Shown one piece after another: positions 6,414-7,207 of a DNA stretch of 7,207 bases. The notes under the pieces are model-generated. The model saw only the letters and a list, made by a program, of their open reading frames with translations. It did no database searches and had not been told where the DNA came from. The stretch comes from Bacillota bacterium (GTDB lineage: Bacteria > Bacillota > Clostridia > Christensenellales > CAG-138). Numbering within the stretch: the first letter of the stretch is position 1; each line of letters opens with the position of its first letter. The stretch is taken from assembly GCA_023393045.1 (NCBI GenBank), contig JAEWMV010000084.1:1-7207 (forward strand), given 5' to 3'. Made by a program: the position numbers and the translations under genes.

Positions 6414-7053
6414 GATTGCGCCGTCTTTGCTCTCCGCGGATTTTGCGAACATGGAAAGGGATGTCAGGCGCGCCGAAGCATGGGGCGCGGACTTCATCCA
6501 CCTGGACGTGATGGACGGCACCTTCGTGCCCGCAATCACCTTTGGCCCCGCGATGTGCAAGGCGTTGAAGACGCACAGCAAGCTTCCTTTCGACGTGCAT
6601 ATTATGGTCGCGCATCCCGAAACCTATATAGAGCAGTTCGCGCAGGCGGGCGCGGACTATCTCGTGTTCCATCAGGAGGCGGACGCCCACGCGCACAGGA
6701 CGCTCCAGCGCATCCGCGCGGCGGGCATGAAGGCGGGTGTTGCGGTCAATCCCGGCACGCCGGTCTCCTCGCTCGAATACCTGCTCGAGCTTTGCGACCT
6801 CGTGCTGGTGATGAGCGTGAATCCCGGCGCGGGCGGGCAGAAGTTCATTCCAGAGGTGCTGCCAAAGCTCGAATGGCTGCGCGAAAAAAAACGGGAGAAG
6901 AAACTGGACTTTGAAATCGAGATCGACGGCGGCATCAATGAGCAAACGGCCAAGTCCGCCATAGCTTTCGGCGCGACGGTGCTCGTCGCGGGCAGCGCGG
7001 TGTTCGGCGCGTCCGACCCCGAAGCGGCGGTGAGATCGCTTCGCGGCCAATAG
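6406..7053 (+). CDS. rpe: Ribulose-phosphate 3-epimerase
   Basis: Rpe interconverts D-ribulose 5-phosphate and D-xylulose 5-phosphate in the non-oxidative pentose phosphate pathway. The 215-residue TIM barrel is full length. Visible motifs are IAPSLLSADF (4-13), HLDVMDGTFVP (32-42), DVHIMVAHP (63-71), VAVNPGTP (112-119), VMSVNPGAGGQKFI (135-148), EIDGGIN (172-178) and VAGSAVFG (194-201). The metal ligands expected for the family are H32, D34, H65 and D174, with D34 and D174 the acid/base pair. All are present. The ATG at 6406 lies 9 nt after AGAGGA (6391-6396), and the gene overlaps the end of rsgA by 8 nt in another frame, so translation is probably coupled. One small oddity is alanine instead of the usual phenylalanine in the phosphate-closing loop VNPGxGGQ. 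The next gene is a tRNA with its own promoter, so rpe appears to end the operon. Confidence 0.98.
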   Translation: MIKIAPSLLSADFANMERDVRRAEAWGADFIHLDVMDGTFVPAITFGPAMCKALKTHSKLPFDVHIMVAHPETYIEQFAQAGADYLVFHQEADAHAHRTLQRIRAAGMKAGVAVNPGTPVSSLEYLLELCDLVLVMSVNPGAGGQKFIPEVLPKLEWLREKKREKKLDFEIEIDGGINEQTAKSAIAFGATVLVAGSAVFGASDPEAAVRSLRGQ

Positions 7054-7068
7054 AATTTTCGCCGCGAA
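7040..7068 (+). other. 8-bp inverted repeat spanning the rpe stop codon
   Basis: TTCGCGGC (7040-7047) and GCCGCGAA (7061-7068) are perfect reverse complements separated by 13 nt that contain the TAG stop. The following bases are AAACCTCGC, not a T-run, so this is not a canonical intrinsic terminator. It may stabilise the transcript's 3' end or form part of a factor-dependent end. An alternative, weaker hairpin (TTTTCG/CGAAAA, 7056-7070) competes with it. Confidence 0.4.
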
Positions 7069-7126
7069 AAACCTCGCAAACAGCGGCATTTTTGCCCAGA
7101 TGCGAAACTTTGGCTGCAAATTGGTG

Positions 7127-7154
7127 TTGCATCGAAATCAAAAATATGTATAAT
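7127..7154 (+). promoter_or_regulatory. Sigma-A-type promoter for the tRNA
   Basis: A -35-like TTGCAT (7127-7132; consensus TTGACA) is followed by 16 nt and then a perfect -10 TATAAT (7149-7154). The surrounding 7105-7172 stretch is strikingly AT-rich compared with the GC-rich genes. Transcription would start near 7161, giving a leader of about 12 nt before the mature tRNA 5' end at 7173, a usual layout for tRNA genes. Confidence 0.78.
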
Positions 7155-7172
7155 AGTATTTGCTCAACAAAC

Positions 7173-7207
7173 GGGGTTATAGCTCAGCTGGTCAGAGCGC
7201 TACGTTG
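7173..7207 (+). tRNA. tRNA, 5' part only (anticodon begins with G; amino acid not readable)
   Basis: The sequence folds as the first half of a tRNA. The 5' acceptor strand is GGGGTTA (7173-7179), and positions 8-9 are TA. The D stem is GCTC/GAGC (7182-7185 with 7195-7198) around the loop AGCTGGTCA, which has the conserved A14 and GG. Base 26 is G, and the 5' anticodon strand is CTACG (7200-7204). T32 and the invariant T33 follow, and then G34 is the last base of the window. The anticodon is therefore GNN. A CTACG stem with a TTG loop start fits tRNA-Val(GAC) in related bacteria, but this is a guess. The TTG at the end is not the anticodon; T33 is its middle base. Confidence 0.9.

Noticed and set aside
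7085..7096. GGCA-TTTT-TGCC hairpin as an intrinsic terminator
   Set aside because: The stem has only four pairs, and the T-run forms the loop instead of following the stem.

Overview
The window is a compact, co-directional block of housekeeping genes, all on the + strand, from what looks like a GC-rich Clostridia-type Firmicute (Bacillota). The evidence for this is the gene order fmt-rsmB-rlmN-stp-prkC-rsgA-rpe, the PASTA-domain kinase with its PP2C partner, the strong GGAGG-like ribosome binding sites, the TTG and GTG starts, and clostridial-flavoured motifs in RlmN. This placement is an inference from gene order and motifs; no lineage below the class can be given safely.

Layout. Bases 2-589 are the 3' part of fmt (methionyl-tRNA formyltransferase), cut by the window's left edge. 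It overlaps rsmB (586-1881, 16S rRNA m5C methyltransferase) by an ATGA. rlmN (1885-2940, 23S rRNA/tRNA m2A methyltransferase) follows after 3 nt. An ATGA overlap leads to stp (2937-3662, PP2C phosphatase), and another to prkC (3659-5515, membrane Ser/Thr kinase with three PASTA repeats and an extra C-terminal extracellular domain). rsgA (5529-6413, 30S-assembly GTPase) begins 13 nt later at a TTG. rpe (6406-7053, ribulose-phosphate 3-epimerase) overlaps the end of rsgA by 8 nt. After an AT-rich gap of about 120 nt holding a good sigma-A-type promoter, a tRNA gene starts at 7173 and is cut by the right edge exactly at the first anticodon base (G34).

Function. Fmt, RsmB, RlmN and RsgA serve translation initiation, rRNA modification and 30S maturation. 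Stp and PrkC form an opposing phosphatase/kinase pair that in relatives senses cell-wall fragments. Rpe belongs to the pentose phosphate pathway. The tight overlaps point to one transcript with translational coupling, while the tRNA has its own promoter.

I found no mobile element, CRISPR array, riboswitch or undescribed system. This is an ordinary conserved operon, and the findings listed are small-scale observations.
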